Assembly: GCA_018136815.1 (NCBI GenBank)
Contig: CM030945.1
Location: 37,811 to 101,810, forward strand
From: Isochrysis galbana
Taxonomy: Eukaryota > Haptophyta > Isochrysidales > Isochrysidaceae
Reading direction: 5' to 3'
DNA length: 64,000 nucleotides
A program made the translations under genes and the position numbers. Positions 1 to 10,759 of the stretch are shown here, one piece after another. The notes under the pieces are model-generated. The model had not been told where the DNA came from and searched no databases. It was given only the letters and a program-made list of their open reading frames with translations. Position 1 is the first letter of the stretch; every line of letters starts with the position of its first letter.

Positions 1-140
1 CAAGCGGTTTCACCTGTCCAAAACGGATTGGCGATTGATTGGGCTCTGCTGAGCATATGCAGACGCAGAAACATCGCAAGCCGCCCGCTCATACCAAACT
101 TGGTGAAACTCGATCATGGCAATCATGGCAATACGGCAGC

Positions 141-2912
141 CTATCCTCCAGGCGGTGTGCGCACCTTTTTCCGCGGGGCCCGCTTGACGCCCCTTTCATA
201 GAATCGGAGTGCCGTGCAGTGCTCGAGGAGAAGTTGTGGCGTCACCGCTTCTTCGGCTGCCGTCGCCACATCTGCTGCCCCTTCTTGCCGTGGCGCGCTC
301 TTCATGGGCGGCCGATGGGCTGGGGATGCATTGACAACAAGAGCAGCACGCGCGACGTTGGGCTCACCAACGCCGTCCTGGCCTCGACCAAAAGATCCTA
401 TCGAGCCGCCACGGGCGTTCCAGCAGAAGGCGGGCGCAAAGCCACACCGGTGTGTCGACGGGATCTCCGGGTCGAGTGGCGCGGTGGCCCAGAGGCACCC
501 ATCTACGCGCCACGTGGAAGATGTCGGTAGGCAGTTCGACTCGTTGACCTCCTCACAGGCGATCACGGCACCAGAAAGCTCATCGGCAACCCTTGCTCGC
601 CAGCTTTCCTCAGAGGCTGATGAACTGATTTCCCATGGGTAGAAGCCCGGGGGAACGCTGCTTTTGACGTGCTCGCCCCCCCCCTCACCCTCCTCCCTGG
701 ATGGGCTGGCGCGCGTTTGTTGAGCATTCATGGCCTCCTGCTGCGCAATCGCATAGAGCTGCCGCCGCTTGAACGTCCACTGCGCCTCCCGCTTGCTGAT
801 CTCAACCAAGTCGATATGCAGGCGGATCTTGCGCCCCTGAATGATTTGCTGTGTCGCGGCAGCATCGGCGGCGAGGGCGGCGTTCCTGAAGACGGCGGTT
901 CCAAAGTATGTTGCGGCGGAGGCAGGGCCGCCTGGAGGTGGCGGTACTTCTCCAGATTTTAGAGCCGAGTTCCGAACGACCCCATAGGGGCCAAAGTGAG
1001 CCTCCAACGTTGGCAGGGCGAGGTTGGAAGGCACACCGCGAAAGTGCATTACGATGGACGCCGGATCGAGTGACGCTGATGCGAGCGCGGTCTCGGCGCC
1101 ATTGGTACCAATGCTGCCAAGATGGCACGTTCCTGCTTTGCCAGGATTAGACTGTTGTTGTAGATGCGGAGGTATTGCCGCCGGATGCAGGGGCGGCGGT
1201 GGAGCCCGTGGCGGGAGAGGCGGGGTTCCGTGTGGCAACTGCGGGCGCATTTGCGGTGTCGGAGCCTTTGGCAGCGGCGATGCCGTCGCTCTCGGTGGTG
1301 GCGGCGGAGGCGCCCTCGGTGGCGGCGGCGGAGGCGCCCTCAGCGGCGGCGGCGCCCTTAGCGGCGGCGGCGGTGGCGCCCTCCGCAGCGGCGGCGGAGG
1401 AGCCCTCAGCAACGGCGGCGGAGGACCCCTCGGGGGCAGCGGCGCAGGCAGAGACGGCGGTGGCGGCGCGGGCAGAGACGGTGGTGGCAGCGCAGGACTT
1501 CGCAGCGGCGGCGCTCTAGGGCCGGCCCTGTGCCCATCGCTAGGGCAGCCGGTGGCAGTCATTGGGTGGACCGAGTCTTGCCTTCTGCCTCCTGCACCAT
1601 AGCCGGCGGAGCCGGCGCCAGCACATGTTCCGCCAACGCCCTTTCCATAGCAACCACTACCGTAGCAGCGGGCACTTGAGCCCCGCCCCCCCTGCCAGTG
1701 CGCGCCCGCGTTGGCCAGCTCGCCGGCCCACACGCCTCCAGGGTGGAGGCCGGCTTGGCTTGCGCACTGATCCCTTGAACAACCTGCCCCAAAGCCGGGA
1801 CTGCCAACGTGTCGCGGGCGCTTATCTGGGTGCCCATCGGGGTACCATCCGCAAGGCGAGCCGGATGGGGGGGAGGGAGGGGGTGACGTTAGTGGGACGG
1901 CCGAGGACGCGGAAGCTGCACCATTTGTAGATGCCTGGGGTGGTGTTCCAGATTGTGGCATCGCTGCGTGTGCAGTGGTGGAGTGCGCCGACGGGACCGC
2001 AGGCACGGCTGCGCTTTGGCTGCAGGCGTCATCGGTCGCTCCGGATGAATGACATGCCGCGTCGTGTGCGGTGGTGGAGTGCGCCGACGGGGCCGCAGGC
2101 ACGGCTGCGCTTTGGCTGCAGGCGTCATCGGTCGCTCCGGATGTATGACGTGCCGCCTCGCATAGCAGCTTCTTCCGGAGAGCTTCCGCCCAATCCACGA
2201 CCAGAGGCATTGGGCTGCGGAGCGCGGTGAGGATGGCGGAAGGCGGCAGTAGGCCGTCAGCTTCAGCGCGAACGCCGAGGCCCTCGAGCCGACGCCGAAA
2301 GACAGGGAAGGCCAGGGAGAGACATGCATCTGTCGGCCGGACAACATGCAGGAGATCGTCGAAGAGTGCCGACTGCAGCTGAACGAGAGCCTCTAGCTCC
2401 GCACAATCACCAAGGAGAGGTGGCACAGGCACTAACTCAAAGCGGATCGAGTGGACGGAGTATCCAAGGACCATTGAGACGGGCGGCGGCGCGACGAGCT
2501 GCAGCTCGACCTGTGCGATCAGCAGCAACCCTTTGAACAAGAACTCCTCGCCCCCGCTCACGAGCACCGAGGGCTTCTCCAGGCTGCCCTCCACATCGAT
2601 GCGCAGCGCACACAAGTCTTCAACGCCGCGCGCAAGCTCTGCGAGCGGCCTGGGTGCTGGCAGTGCGTAGGGGCTGTGCGTTGGGCCCTCGGCCGCGTCG
2701 TAAGAGCCGGCTGCACTCAGGTCGTCGAGCAGCACCTCCTCGTCTTCGTATGCCTCCCAGTTGGAGAAGCCGTGCTCCGGAGGCCTCCGGTCCGTCGTCC
2801 CACGCGCCATCTGCTGCTCCTCCTCCTCGAGCGGCTTGAGCTCAGAGCGGGGGATGCGGCCGATCTGGCGGGTCACGAGCGGGCGGTAGCCCGTCAGCTG
2901 CAACGCCGACAT
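141..2912 (-). CDS. Proline-rich protein with RRM-like domain
   Basis: Single open frame of 923 aa; I start at the ATG at 2912 because the frame upstream opens only with GTG. The N-terminal ~230 aa are globular and acidic, without a family I recognise. Next comes a 32-residue in-frame duplication (Ser/Ala/His-rich), then a ~250-aa low-complexity stretch with many PPPP/APPPPP runs. After that comes an RRM-like fold (begins MHFRGVPSNLALPTLEAHFG, then an RNP1-like 'ATYFGTAVFRN' and 'GRKIRLHIDLVEI'). The tail is basic (RAPRKKVRT). RRM proteins bind RNA or protein partners in nuclear RNA processing, so a role there is inference. The poly-Pro linker could bind WW, SH3 or profilin-type domains. No intron is needed. 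A homopurine/homopyrimidine tract lies immediately upstream. Confidence 0.7.
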   Translation of the reverse strand: MSALQLTGYRPLVTRQIGRIPRSELKPLEEEEQQMARGTTDRRPPEHGFSNWEAYEDEEVLLDDLSAAGSYDAAEGPTHSPYALPAPRPLAELARGVEDLCALRIDVEGSLEKPSVLVSGGEEFLFKGLLLIAQVELQLVAPPPVSMVLGYSVHSIRFELVPVPPLLGDCAELEALVQLQSALFDDLLHVVRPTDACLSLAFPVFRRRLEGLGVRAEADGLLPPSAILTALRSPMPLVVDWAEALRKKLLCEAARHTSGATDDACSQSAAVPAAPSAHSTTAHDAACHSSGATDDACSQSAAVPAVPSAHSTTAHAAMPQSGTPPQASTNGAASASSAVPLTSPPPSPPSGSPCGWYPDGHPDKRPRHVGSPGFGAGCSRDQCASQAGLHPGGVWAGELANAGAHWQGGRGSSARCYGSGCYGKGVGGTCAGAGSAGYGAGGRRQDSVHPMTATGCPSDGHRAGPRAPPLRSPALPPPSLPAPPPPSLPAPLPPRGPPPPLLRAPPPPLRRAPPPPPLRAPPPLRAPPPPPPRAPPPPPPRATASPLPKAPTPQMRPQLPHGTPPLPPRAPPPPLHPAAIPPHLQQQSNPGKAGTCHLGSIGTNGAETALASASLDPASIVMHFRGVPSNLALPTLEAHFGPYGVVRNSALKSGEVPPPPGGPASAATYFGTAVFRNAALAADAAATQQIIQGRKIRLHIDLVEISKREAQWTFKRRQLYAIAQQEAMNAQQTRASPSREEGEGGGEHVKSSVPPGFYPWEISSSASEESWRARVADELSGAVIACEEVNESNCLPTSSTWRVDGCLWATAPLDPEIPSTHRCGFAPAFCWNARGGSIGSFGRGQDGVGEPNVARAALVVNASPAHRPPMKSAPRQEGAADVATAAEEAVTPQLLLEHCTALRFYERGVKRAPRKKVRTPPGG
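1971..2162 (-). repeat. In-frame tandem duplication, 96-bp unit x2
   Basis: Two adjacent near-identical 96-bp units (starts 1971 and 2067) within the RRM-like gene. They encode two copies of a 32-aa Ser/Ala/Thr/His-rich unit. The unit is a multiple of three, so the frame is kept. Only a few substitutions separate the copies, so the duplication is recent. Confidence 0.85.
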
Positions 2913-3160
2913 CCGCCTCACTCTCTCTCTCTCTCCCCCTCCCCCGTCTTCCCCCCCTCCCCTCTCACGTCTCGGCCACTACTACTTCCACCCCTTCCCC
3001 TCCCCCCTCTCCCCCTCTCCCCTTTCTCCGCCCACTCTCGCCGCCTCTTCCCGCCTCCCCCCCACCCCCGGCCCCTTCATAGACGACTTCTTTTTTTCTT
3101 GGGTGTCCGAGTTTTCTTGTAGTCGCAACAGCATAGTGCATAGTGGCCTCCAACTGCCCA
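2913..3160. promoter_or_regulatory. Purine/pyrimidine tract upstream of RRM-like gene
   Basis: About 200 bp of almost pure C/T on the + strand (G/A on the sense strand of the minus gene) sits directly upstream of the start codon. Similar tracts precede most genes in this window (see 11569, 18120, 29759, 30401, 62334), so it is probably core promoter or 5'UTR. No TATA box is seen. Confidence 0.45.
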
Positions 3161-3292
3161 CTGGTGACTCCTGGATGGAGGCCCCTGGAGGCCTGGAGGC
3201 CAGCTTAGGGGGCAGAGGAGGCTGGGTCTATCTGGGCCCTAGCCCCCCATCCCCCATGCCTCTCCCTCGCTGACTCTCCCGAGCTCCTTAGG
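3161..3292 (+). repeat. Fragment of the hairpin retroelement GC-rich body
   Basis: The segment 'aggcctggaggccagctt...gaggctggg...tgcctctccctcgctg' matches the body of the retroelement copies at 4600-4760, 9600-9720 and 50150-50240. No end is preserved here. Confidence 0.5.
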
Positions 3293-3300
3293 CTAGCCCG

Positions 3301-4231
3301 CCTAGCTGGGAAACACAGCCGGGGCTTCTCCAAACACAGGAAACACGGTCTGTGTTTGGGTTTCGTAGAAACACAGCCAAACACAGTCCCAAACACAGCG
3401 GGGGAGCGGGGGGCCTCTACCTCTACCTACTATCTATAACTGTAACTCTCTCTAAAAGTATAGTACTTTGTAGATTAATCTAGTAGATTGTCAATATCAA
3501 TATGCCCCGCGCTCGGCTCCACTGCTCCGCTCCCCCCGCGCGCGGCCCCGCGCTACGCTCCCTTGTGACCGTGTGACCGTGCGCGACCCCTCCCCCCTCC
3601 TCTCTCCTCCCTCACACCCATGTTCAACCCCAACCTCGACCGTTCCTGGCGCGCGCGCGCGTGCAACGACGAAGCAGACGAGGCAGACCCTGCCGAGACA
3701 CCGACACCCCGCGGCAGGAGAGGGCACCCACGGCCGTTGCGCCCCTGCAGTGGGCCGTGCTCCTCAACGGAGCGCGAGGCCAGCGGGCGGCCGTCCTGCA
3801 AGACGACGACGAGGCATGATGTGACGAAGAGGCCCTGCCCGCCGCGCGTGGCAGGCCGGGAAGCATGACCACCGTTGGCATGCTCCCCGCTCCCCGCCCG
3901 CGCCACCGGCCTGAGTCAGCCTGTCCTTCAGTGAGTGCGCAAGCGCAAGCAATCCATTGTCGCGAGGCGCACCAACGCAGTTTGGTTTGGGCGCCCGTCA
4001 TCATCCTCGGCCTCGGCGAGGAAGACCCCAACCACCAACCACACGCTGTGGCGGTGCATTGGTTGTCGTGTGGAGCGGCGCGGCAGTGCTGCGCGCGCAC
4101 GCCGCTAGCCATTGGCCAGCTGCTACAAGCTACAAACACGGCGGCCAAACAGGAGGAGGTTTGAAACACGGCAAAACACGGCTGTGTTTGGCTTTCGTAG
4201 AAACACGGCAAACACGTGTTTCCCAGCTAGG
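3301..4231. mobile_element. Non-autonomous hAT-like transposon, 931 bp, 8-bp TSD
   Basis: A perfect 16-bp terminal inverted repeat (CCTAGCTGGGAAACAC) sits at both ends, flanked by a perfect 8-bp direct repeat CTAGCCCG (3293-3300 and 4232-4239). An 8-bp duplication is the hAT hallmark. Many AAACAC(A/G)G words lie in both orientations just inside each end, as expected of subterminal transposase-binding sites. No transposase is encoded. The interior carries a C/T-rich tract running into an ATG at 3620. Confidence 0.75.
3620..3868 (+). other. Possible captured first exon inside the hAT-like element
   Basis: An 82-codon frame (starts MFNPNLDRSWRARACNDEAD) follows a C/T-rich tract, the same architecture as host gene starts such as the thioredoxin at 30401. 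It lies wholly inside a transposon with intact ends. The first ~35 residues look protein-like and the later part does not. No homolog is recognised and it could be chance. Confidence 0.3.
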
Positions 4232-4400
4232 CTAGCCCGGTCACTCACTAGGCCTAGCTGTAGCTGTGAAACACAGGAACAGTGTTTTGTGTTTTTTTTC
4301 GGAGGTCAAAAACAGTGTTTTTCACCGTGTTTCAAACTCCCTCCCTCGTGGCCACCGTTTTTCGGCGGGGGTCAAAGGCCCCCTCTAAGGGGCGTGCGCG

Positions 4401-5277
4401 CCACTAATCTTATGATTGGTCGCCATGGAGGGGGGCCTCGCGCCCCCCCCACTCTCTCGACTCCCCTCATGGGGGGCGAGAACCATCCACCCCCCTGCGC
4501 TGCCTCTTGGCATGCAGGGGAGACTCACTCAGACTGCCCAGACTCTCCCAGAGAGCTGGGCACAGATCGCACGCCCTGGCCTGCGCTGGCCAGCTTGTCG
4601 CTCTGACCAACCCCTCCTCCCCCTGGGCCCCCCTGATCAGGACCCCCCAGCCAGCTCCAGTCGACCGGCAGGGGCGCGAGAGCCAGCGAGGGAGAGGCAG
4701 GAGGGGCCAGGGCCATGCCCCAGCCTCACCTGCCCCCTGAGCTGTGCTCCCAGGCCCCCTGCAGGCCTCCTGGGGACCTGAAGAGGGGCCGCAGGCGCAG
4801 GCGCGCGCCATGGCCAGAGCCGCAGGGAAGAGAGGAGGAAGAGGGAAGAGAGAGGGGAGGGGGGAGCGGCAACTCTCCCCTCCGGCGTTAACATGTCTTC
4901 TCGCCCTATTTAGGTAAGAGAAGACGGGGGCGCCAGGGCCAGGAGGGAAGGGCCGCGGCTCGCCGCGGCCACTCGCTTCGGCGAGGAGTGATTGGCGCTT
5001 CTGGGCTCCCTTTCACGAGTGCCCCCCCCCCCCTGCGTTGTTTTTACCCGAAAGGGGTTTTCCCCCAGCGTGGACTCGAGGAGAGGACGTGCTGGGGTGC
5101 GCGGGGTCGGTGCGTGCACTGGGGGGAGGACAAATATCGAGGGGAGGGGCAGTGAGTGCCCCCTCCCCCCGGTAGCACTCGGACACCTGGCTCGTCAGGC
5201 ATGGCGAGATTCCGGGACGGAAAAGTTGTGTCCGATTAGCTAGTGGGGTTGGCTAGGATATAACATTAATTATTTTA
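4401..5277 (+). mobile_element. Hairpin-capped retroelement, 16-bp TSD
   Basis: The element is flanked by a 16-bp direct repeat CTAAGGGGCGTGCGCG (4385-4400, 5278-5293). It starts with a hairpin (ACTAATC-TTAT-GATTGGT), followed by the family's 'cgccatgg-G-run' segment, a GC-rich body, and a 3' end 'ggttggctaggatataacattaattatttta' split here as GGTTGGCTAGGATATAAC then an A/T tail. TSD length and A/T tail point to target-primed reverse transcription. No intact ORF remains. The 3' half matches 51231-51360, 59705-59760 and 62640-62800 in reverse orientation. Confidence 0.75.
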
Positions 5278-5556
5278 CTAAGGGGCGTGCGCGGCGCGCG
5301 CACCCCGCGCCCGCGCATTGTCGGAGCGAAGCTCGTTTCCTCTTTGGGAACGAGTCGCGAAGGCGCACCGGCGGCTAGCGCGGCGCACGGTTCATCCGGG
5401 GAGCCCGGAACGGGCTCATCGGGAGAACGGGAAGGGCAAATGATGGGCATATGTGAAATGGACGGGGAAGGGGCACGGAACGCGAATCGGAGGGACGGAG
5501 GATGTAAGAAAGGGCGCGGCAAGCAGAGCCCGCTTACTTGGGACTCACCGCTAGCT

Positions 5557-6054
5557 ATGTCCGCCCCGTCGTCCCGCTCGCCCTCGCCCCTGCCCGCCAT
5601 CCATCCTCCTGCCACTGAGGTGGATCAGCCCGTCCAGCCCGCCCAGTTCCAAAATGCCGTGCCTCCCGCCGCCTACCTTCCGTACCTTCCGGTTCCCTCC
5701 GTCCCATCCGTAACCTCCAATCCGTCAGTACGTAAGTGCATCGCAAAAACTATAAAGACGCTAACCGCTAAAAACACCAAGGGCTCGAGAACCCAGCTTC
5801 GACCCGCGACCGGGGGCGCCATGAGGCCGTTCCAGTCACCGCTCACCAAATGGATGCCGCTACTAGCACCAACGTGCGGTATGCCGCCCTCACAGCCACG
5901 CCAATCGCGCCCGCCGCCCCCACGCACTGCGTCGAAATCAGCCGCTTGCCGCTTGCGGCCACCGGTGATGACGTCGTCACGCCCCAAGACGCGCCGTGAG
6001 TGCCCAACTTCGACCACCGGACCATATCGAAGCCTTTTACCCCTATCCCCCTAG
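5557..6054 (+). pseudogene. Retroelement ORF1-like N-terminus (MSAPSS family)
   Basis: The ATG at 5557 opens a frame beginning MSAPSSRSPSPLPAIHPP. Near-identical starts recur at 19987 (+), 45142 (+) and 53810 (-), each after a long C/T- and TCG-rich leader. That recurrence marks the first ORF of a retroelement. Pro/Ser-rich, no domain recognised. Residues after ~60 lose similarity between copies, so this is probably a decayed, internally deleted copy. The stretch 5890-6015 shares a module with 8780-8920. Confidence 0.5.
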
Positions 6055-6201
6055 TAGTGCACGGGGGGAATCGCATGATGGCGTGGGGAGAAGGGCCGGG
6101 GGAGTAGGGGTGTAGAAAGTTTTGCTGCGTGAGTAGGAAGTAGAGGGTCCATGGCCGCGTGTGCGGTGAGACTATTAAGAAATTATTATTAATAAATATA
6201 T
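6055..6201 (+). repeat. 3' end of hairpin retroelement, second 3'UTR type
   Basis: The sequence from the G-rich stretch to 'gcggtgagactattaagaaatta' is the reverse complement of 49758-49890, the 3' end of the copy at 49758-50515. The A/T tail (AATAAATATAT) is interrupted by the inverted-repeat element at 6202. Confidence 0.6.
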
Positions 6202-6928
<727 letters not shown>

Positions 6929-7362
6929 ATATATATATGGGTCAGCGGGGCATTCTGCCCCTGGCATGCCATAAGGCATGGCAGATGGCAGGGGGGTGGG
7001 TGGTTCCTCCCCCACAGCAGGGGAGGACTAAAATAAAACCTTTTAAAGATCTCGCCTCGCGCGTGGCCTTCGGCTTCTTCTTTGCTACCACGCCCATGCC
7101 TCTATTCCTTCCTCTCCCCTCTCCAACCTGCCTTGCGGCGACTCCCTTCGTGCGCTACTCAGGGGCCCGGGTTGTGGGGGTAGCGGGATTTGGCGGGGTG
7201 TCCCGGCCCCTAGCGGTAGGGTTCTCTCCTTCCTCCTGTCCCGCTATGTGATCGGTATTATACGGTATTGAATGGTATTGTCGTGTTGGGTCCCAGGGGA
7301 GGGGGTGCGGGACGAGTGGAGAGAGGGAGGGGCTCGTGCTCCCCCATGAGTGAGCTAAGTAT
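6929..7362 (-). mobile_element. Hairpin retroelement (minus sense) with nested LINE 3' end
   Basis: Its 5' hairpin (sense ACTAAGT-TTAT-ACTTAG) lies at 7347-7362 and its GC-rich body at 6940-7025. The body is interrupted at 7027-7293 by a 267-bp piece matching the 3'UTR of the LINE-like family at 23640-23834, flanked by the 9-bp repeat CAGGGGAGG (7018-7026, 7294-7302). Two generations of insertion are therefore visible. Confidence 0.6.
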
Positions 7363-7464
7363 AAACTTAGTTGTGGCATTCCTTTCAATATAACCCTAAA
7401 GAAAGACGAGTCGGGGCTGTCGCTACCCGGCCGGCCGGGGCCGCCCGGCCTTGCGCAACTTGGG

Positions 7465-8424
7465 TCAAACTGCGTCCAAGCCGACCACGCCAGCTTCAGC
7501 GAGAACCGCTTGCAGCTCGCTGTACGTCTCGGGCCCCGAGGCGATGATAGGTCGGGTGGCGATCTGGAAAGGCTGTCCGCATAGGTCGGTGACAATACCC
7601 CCAGCCTCGCGCACAATGAGCACGCCGGCCGCAGTGTCCCAAGCGTTCAGATCCGCCTCAAAGTAGGCAGAGAGGCGGCCGCAAGCGACCCATGCGAGCA
7701 TGATGGCGGCCGAGCCGAGCATACGCACCGTTCGGGCACGCGCTCCGACAGCAGCGATACCTCGCACCATCGGGCGTAGCGAGGCCTCGTTAGGCGCGAA
7801 GCCGGTCGCCACGACCGCGTCCGACAGCGCCTCAGCGCCGACACGGATGGGTGACCCATTGAGGAAGGCACCGCCACCAGCGGTGGCGGAAAAGACCTCA
7901 ATCTCGCCGCCGCGCAGCGGATCGATGATCACGCCGCATTCCATTTTCCAGCCACCGTCAGTGGCGCGGCGCGCGACGCCGATCGAGATGCCCACGAGCG
8001 GCAGAGACTGAACGAAATTGGTCGTGCCGTCGATTGGGTCGCAGATCCAGAGCCACTCAGTGTCAGCAGCATCCATCGCAGCCTCGAGCGCTTCCTTGGA
8101 CGCCTTGGCTCCTGCGGCGACTGACTCCTCGCCGAGGAAGCCGTGTGTAGGAAAGGTGTCCGCAACGGAACGTTCGATTAGCTCCTGAACCGCCCCGTCC
8201 ACCTCGGTGAGTAGGTCGCCACGGCTCGCCTTTGTGGAGAGGACCTCCGCGCCCAGCCTCTGCCTCACCATGACGGCGGCCTCGCGGCCAGCGCTCTGGG
8301 CGAGAGCGAGGACATCAGCAGTCGTCGTGCTCATCTGCAGCGCTCGCCCGCCCCGCGCCGCCGCCAACCGCGCCGAGGGAGCGTGTAGGGAGAGGAGAAA
8401 GAGCGAGAGCAGCGCGAGGCCCAT
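7465..8424 (-). CDS. Inositol monophosphatase-family protein, probably plastid-targeted
   Basis: A 319-aa single-exon protein of the inositol monophosphatase/FBPase superfamily (Mg2+-dependent phosphomonoesterases). It has the metal-binding motif DPIDGTTNFVQ and the C-terminal signature WDTAAGVLIVREAGG. An upstream 'LGEES' supplies the other metal-ligand acids. The likely reaction is inositol-1-phosphate to inositol. Family members also hydrolyse histidinol-phosphate or galactose-1-phosphate, so substrate is not certain. The N-terminus MGLALLSLFLLSLHAPSA then Ala/Arg-rich RLAAARGGRAL resembles a signal peptide plus transit peptide; a second start, MSTTTADVLA, would give a cytosolic form. Length without the presequence (~290 aa) is normal. 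A repeat shared with the methyltransferase gene at 38203 lies just upstream. Confidence 0.9.
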   Translation of the reverse strand: MGLALLSLFLLSLHAPSARLAAARGGRALQMSTTTADVLALAQSAGREAAVMVRQRLGAEVLSTKASRGDLLTEVDGAVQELIERSVADTFPTHGFLGEESVAAGAKASKEALEAAMDAADTEWLWICDPIDGTTNFVQSLPLVGISIGVARRATDGGWKMECGVIIDPLRGGEIEVFSATAGGGAFLNGSPIRVGAEALSDAVVATGFAPNEASLRPMVRGIAAVGARARTVRMLGSAAIMLAWVACGRLSAYFEADLNAWDTAAGVLIVREAGGIVTDLCGQPFQIATRPIIASGPETYSELQAVLAEAGVVGLDAV

Positions 8425-8487
8425 CGGCCGGTGCCCACCGACTCTTCCCCTCTTGATTCGCAGACTCGGTTCACGCCTAGTGTCAGA

Positions 8488-8690
8488 ATTTTCTTGTTGT
8501 CCTAGTTTAATCCTAGTGTTGAGGGACGGTGCCTCATCGGCTCATCGGCAACGGAGCCCCTACCCCGCGATGGGGGTGTGCACGGTTGGCGCATGGCTCG
8601 TCCGGTGTATGTGGCTAGGGATGCTAGCCAACAAGACCTCTTACAAGACTACAATTTCTAACGTGGTACCCCCGCCGAGAGACCACTCCA
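8488..8690. repeat. Dispersed ~200-bp repeat, copy 1
   Basis: Matches 38437-38680 in the same orientation over about 200 bp (shared blocks include 'caacggagcccctaccccgc', 'ggttggcgcatggctcgtcc' less one base, and 'ctaacgtggta'). Both copies lie 65-235 bp upstream of minus-strand genes. No terminal repeat or TSD recognised. Confidence 0.7.
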
Positions 8691-8726
8691 ACGCTTCTTT
8701 CCCTACATGTGAAAGACAGTCAAGGG

Positions 8727-9075
8727 CACGCTGCGTGCCCGATTTCGACGATCCATCCAGATGGGGAGCCTCATCAGACACCAAATACACAGGGGCCACC
8801 CACACAGCCACGCCAATCAGGCAGGCCGCGCGCCGACACTTGGTCGAAATCAGCCATCCGCTGGGCCCTTTGGACGCCCAACGTCTCCGAGTGAGGCCCT
8901 GAGAGCCCAACTTCGAAGTGATTCCGGGCGCGCTGCGTGCCCGATTTCGACAATCCATCCATATGGGGGGCCTTTCCAGACACTAAAATTACAGGGGCCA
9001 CCCACACAGCCACGCCAATCGTGCAGGCCGCGCGCCGAAACCTCGTCGCAGTCAGCCATGTGCAGATCCCTTTGA
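8727..9075 (+). repeat. Two tandem ~201-bp modules
   Basis: Units start 'cacgctgcgtgcccgatttc' (8727) and 'cgcgctgcgtgcccgatttc' (8928); both contain 'cacacagccacgccaatc' and 'tcgaaatcagcc'-like words. The same module occurs once at 5890-6015 within the ORF1-like segment, so this is probably a retroelement fragment. No gene seen. Confidence 0.65.
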
Positions 9076-9276
9076 ATGTTGACGTCTGACGTAGCCGAGG
9101 GACCGAGGGAGCGCCACCGCCGCCGCCGCCCCCACTTACTCGCCCGTCGCCGCCGCCACTTTTGTCGATGCTTACTTAAGTCTGACTGGCGGACTGCCAG
9201 CGGCTCTCTGTCTCAGCTTCCCACCGGAGGTTGACTGACGCCGCGTCGGCTCCGTGGTCTACAGCTCTACTTGACT

Positions 9277-10012
9277 TCCCCCCAGTGCACGCACCGACCC
9301 CGCGCACCCCAGCACGTCCTCTCCTCGAGTCCACGCTGGGGGAAAACCCCTTTCGGGTAAAAGCAATGCGGGGGGGGGGGGGCACTCGTGAATAGGGGCC
9401 CAGGAGCGCTAATCTCTCCTCGCCGAAGCGAGTGGCCGCGGCGAGCCGCGGCCCTTCCCTCCTGGCTCTGGCGCCCCCGTCTTCTCTTACCCAAACGGGG
9501 CGAGAAGACACGTTTCTGCCGGAGGGGAGAGCTGCCGCTCCCCCCTCCCCTCTCTCTTCCCTTTTCCTCCTCTCTTCCCTGCGGCGGGGGGCCATGGCGC
9601 GCGCCTGCGGCCCCTCTTCAGGTCCCCAGGAGGCCGGCAGGGGCCTGGGAGCGCAGCTCGGGGGGCAGGTGAGGCTGGGGCATGGCCCTGGCCCCTCCTG
9701 CCTCTCCCTCGCTGGCTCTCGAGCCCCTGCCAGTCGACTGGAGCTGGCTGGGGGGTCCTGATCAGGGGGGCCCAGGGGGAGGAGGGGCTGGTCAGAGGGA
9801 TGGGCAGGCCACGACGGGCCAGGGCGGGCGAGTCAGGCGGGCCTGTGGGGAGAGGAATGGGTCAGCAGGGCTGTGCGTGCTGGCTGTGCTCCTGGCAAGC
9901 CATCAGGCGTGCCAGGAGAGTGGGTGGTTGCCCTCCCCCATGGCAGGGGAGGAGTGGAGAGAGAGGGGGGCTCGTGCCCCCCCATGGGCGAACTAAGTAT
10001 AAACTTAGTTGC
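9277..10012 (-). mobile_element. Hairpin-capped retroelement, minus sense
   Basis: The 5' hairpin (AACTAAGT-TTAT-ACTTAGTT on the sense strand) is at 9993-10012. The body 9277-9640 is nearly identical to 62805-63165, and 9590-9790 matches 4600-4900 reversed. The 3' part containing 'cgtcccggaatcccgcc' is missing here. No clear TSD. No intact ORF. Confidence 0.7.
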
Positions 10013-10759
10013 CTACAATAGAGAGAATTATAACTCGTAACCGTAGATGTAGGTGTCGATTCGCGGAAGTGACATAAACATAAACATAAAATTGTGACTA
10101 CTACTGCTATTACCATTTTCTAGATTAGGACACGGCGACTTACTTAGTACACTCACGCACAAGGAGCGAGTTGCAAATTGGAGGTGATGGCGTGTGCGAA
10201 TAGAGAACATGAGAAAGTTGTGAGAACGCAATCACACGGGCATGCTTGGCCTCGGACCTCCAACCGCTAGCATGTTATCGGACTTGTCCCTAGACCTGTC
10301 GGGGCGGCTTCTCCTTAGGCGAGGCATGGCGAACAGGAAGCACGAGAAGTTAAGAGTGCGCCACCTGGCCCCGCTAGCCGAGACATGATCTCCTCATTTA
10401 CTTGACATGAGTGAATCAAGTTGCTGCCGAAGAGGAGGAGCATAGTAGCAGCCATTCCAGGCGCTTCTTCAAATGCACACCCGTGCACTCGTGCGTGGCT
10501 GACTCGAGCCGCAGTGTGGCCCTCATAGGCAGGACCGACCGTCGCATCGCGCCCTCGCATACCTCAGACAACACGTAGATAAAGTAATGGCCCAAGTGAC
10601 GCCCACAGCCTTCTAGCGACTTCAAGCAAGAGGCGCAGCGCATACATAAGGCGTCCTCCAACATGATCTATACGACACACCGCCCAACTTGGCTGCCCCG
10701 TCGACAGGGGGCAGCCGATTCGCAGCGATGCGCGCAAAGCGCGCGAGGCGAAACCTCGA
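10013..10759. other. Intergenic, no confident gene
   Basis: A 82-codon minus frame (10416-10664) with a Cys-rich start (CMRCASCLKSLEGCG) is the only suggestive reading. It has no start context or splice support that I can confirm. Short 'gtgtcgattcgcgg' near 10050 resembles the terminus of retroelement leaders seen at 43176 and 60152. Confidence 0.3.

Noticed and set aside
1024..1602. Gly-rich 192-aa plus-strand frame
   Set aside because: Antisense of the poly-Pro region of the RRM-like gene (CCN codons read as GGN).
5287..5556. N-terminal extension of the MSAPSS ORF
   Set aside because: Only the ATG at 5557 is conserved among the four copies; upstream sequence is leader.
9993..10012. Hairpin as a transcription terminator or Helitron 3' end
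   Set aside because: TSDs at three copies place it at the 5' end of a retroelement with an AT tail at the other end; no CTRR terminus or A-T target as in Helitrons.
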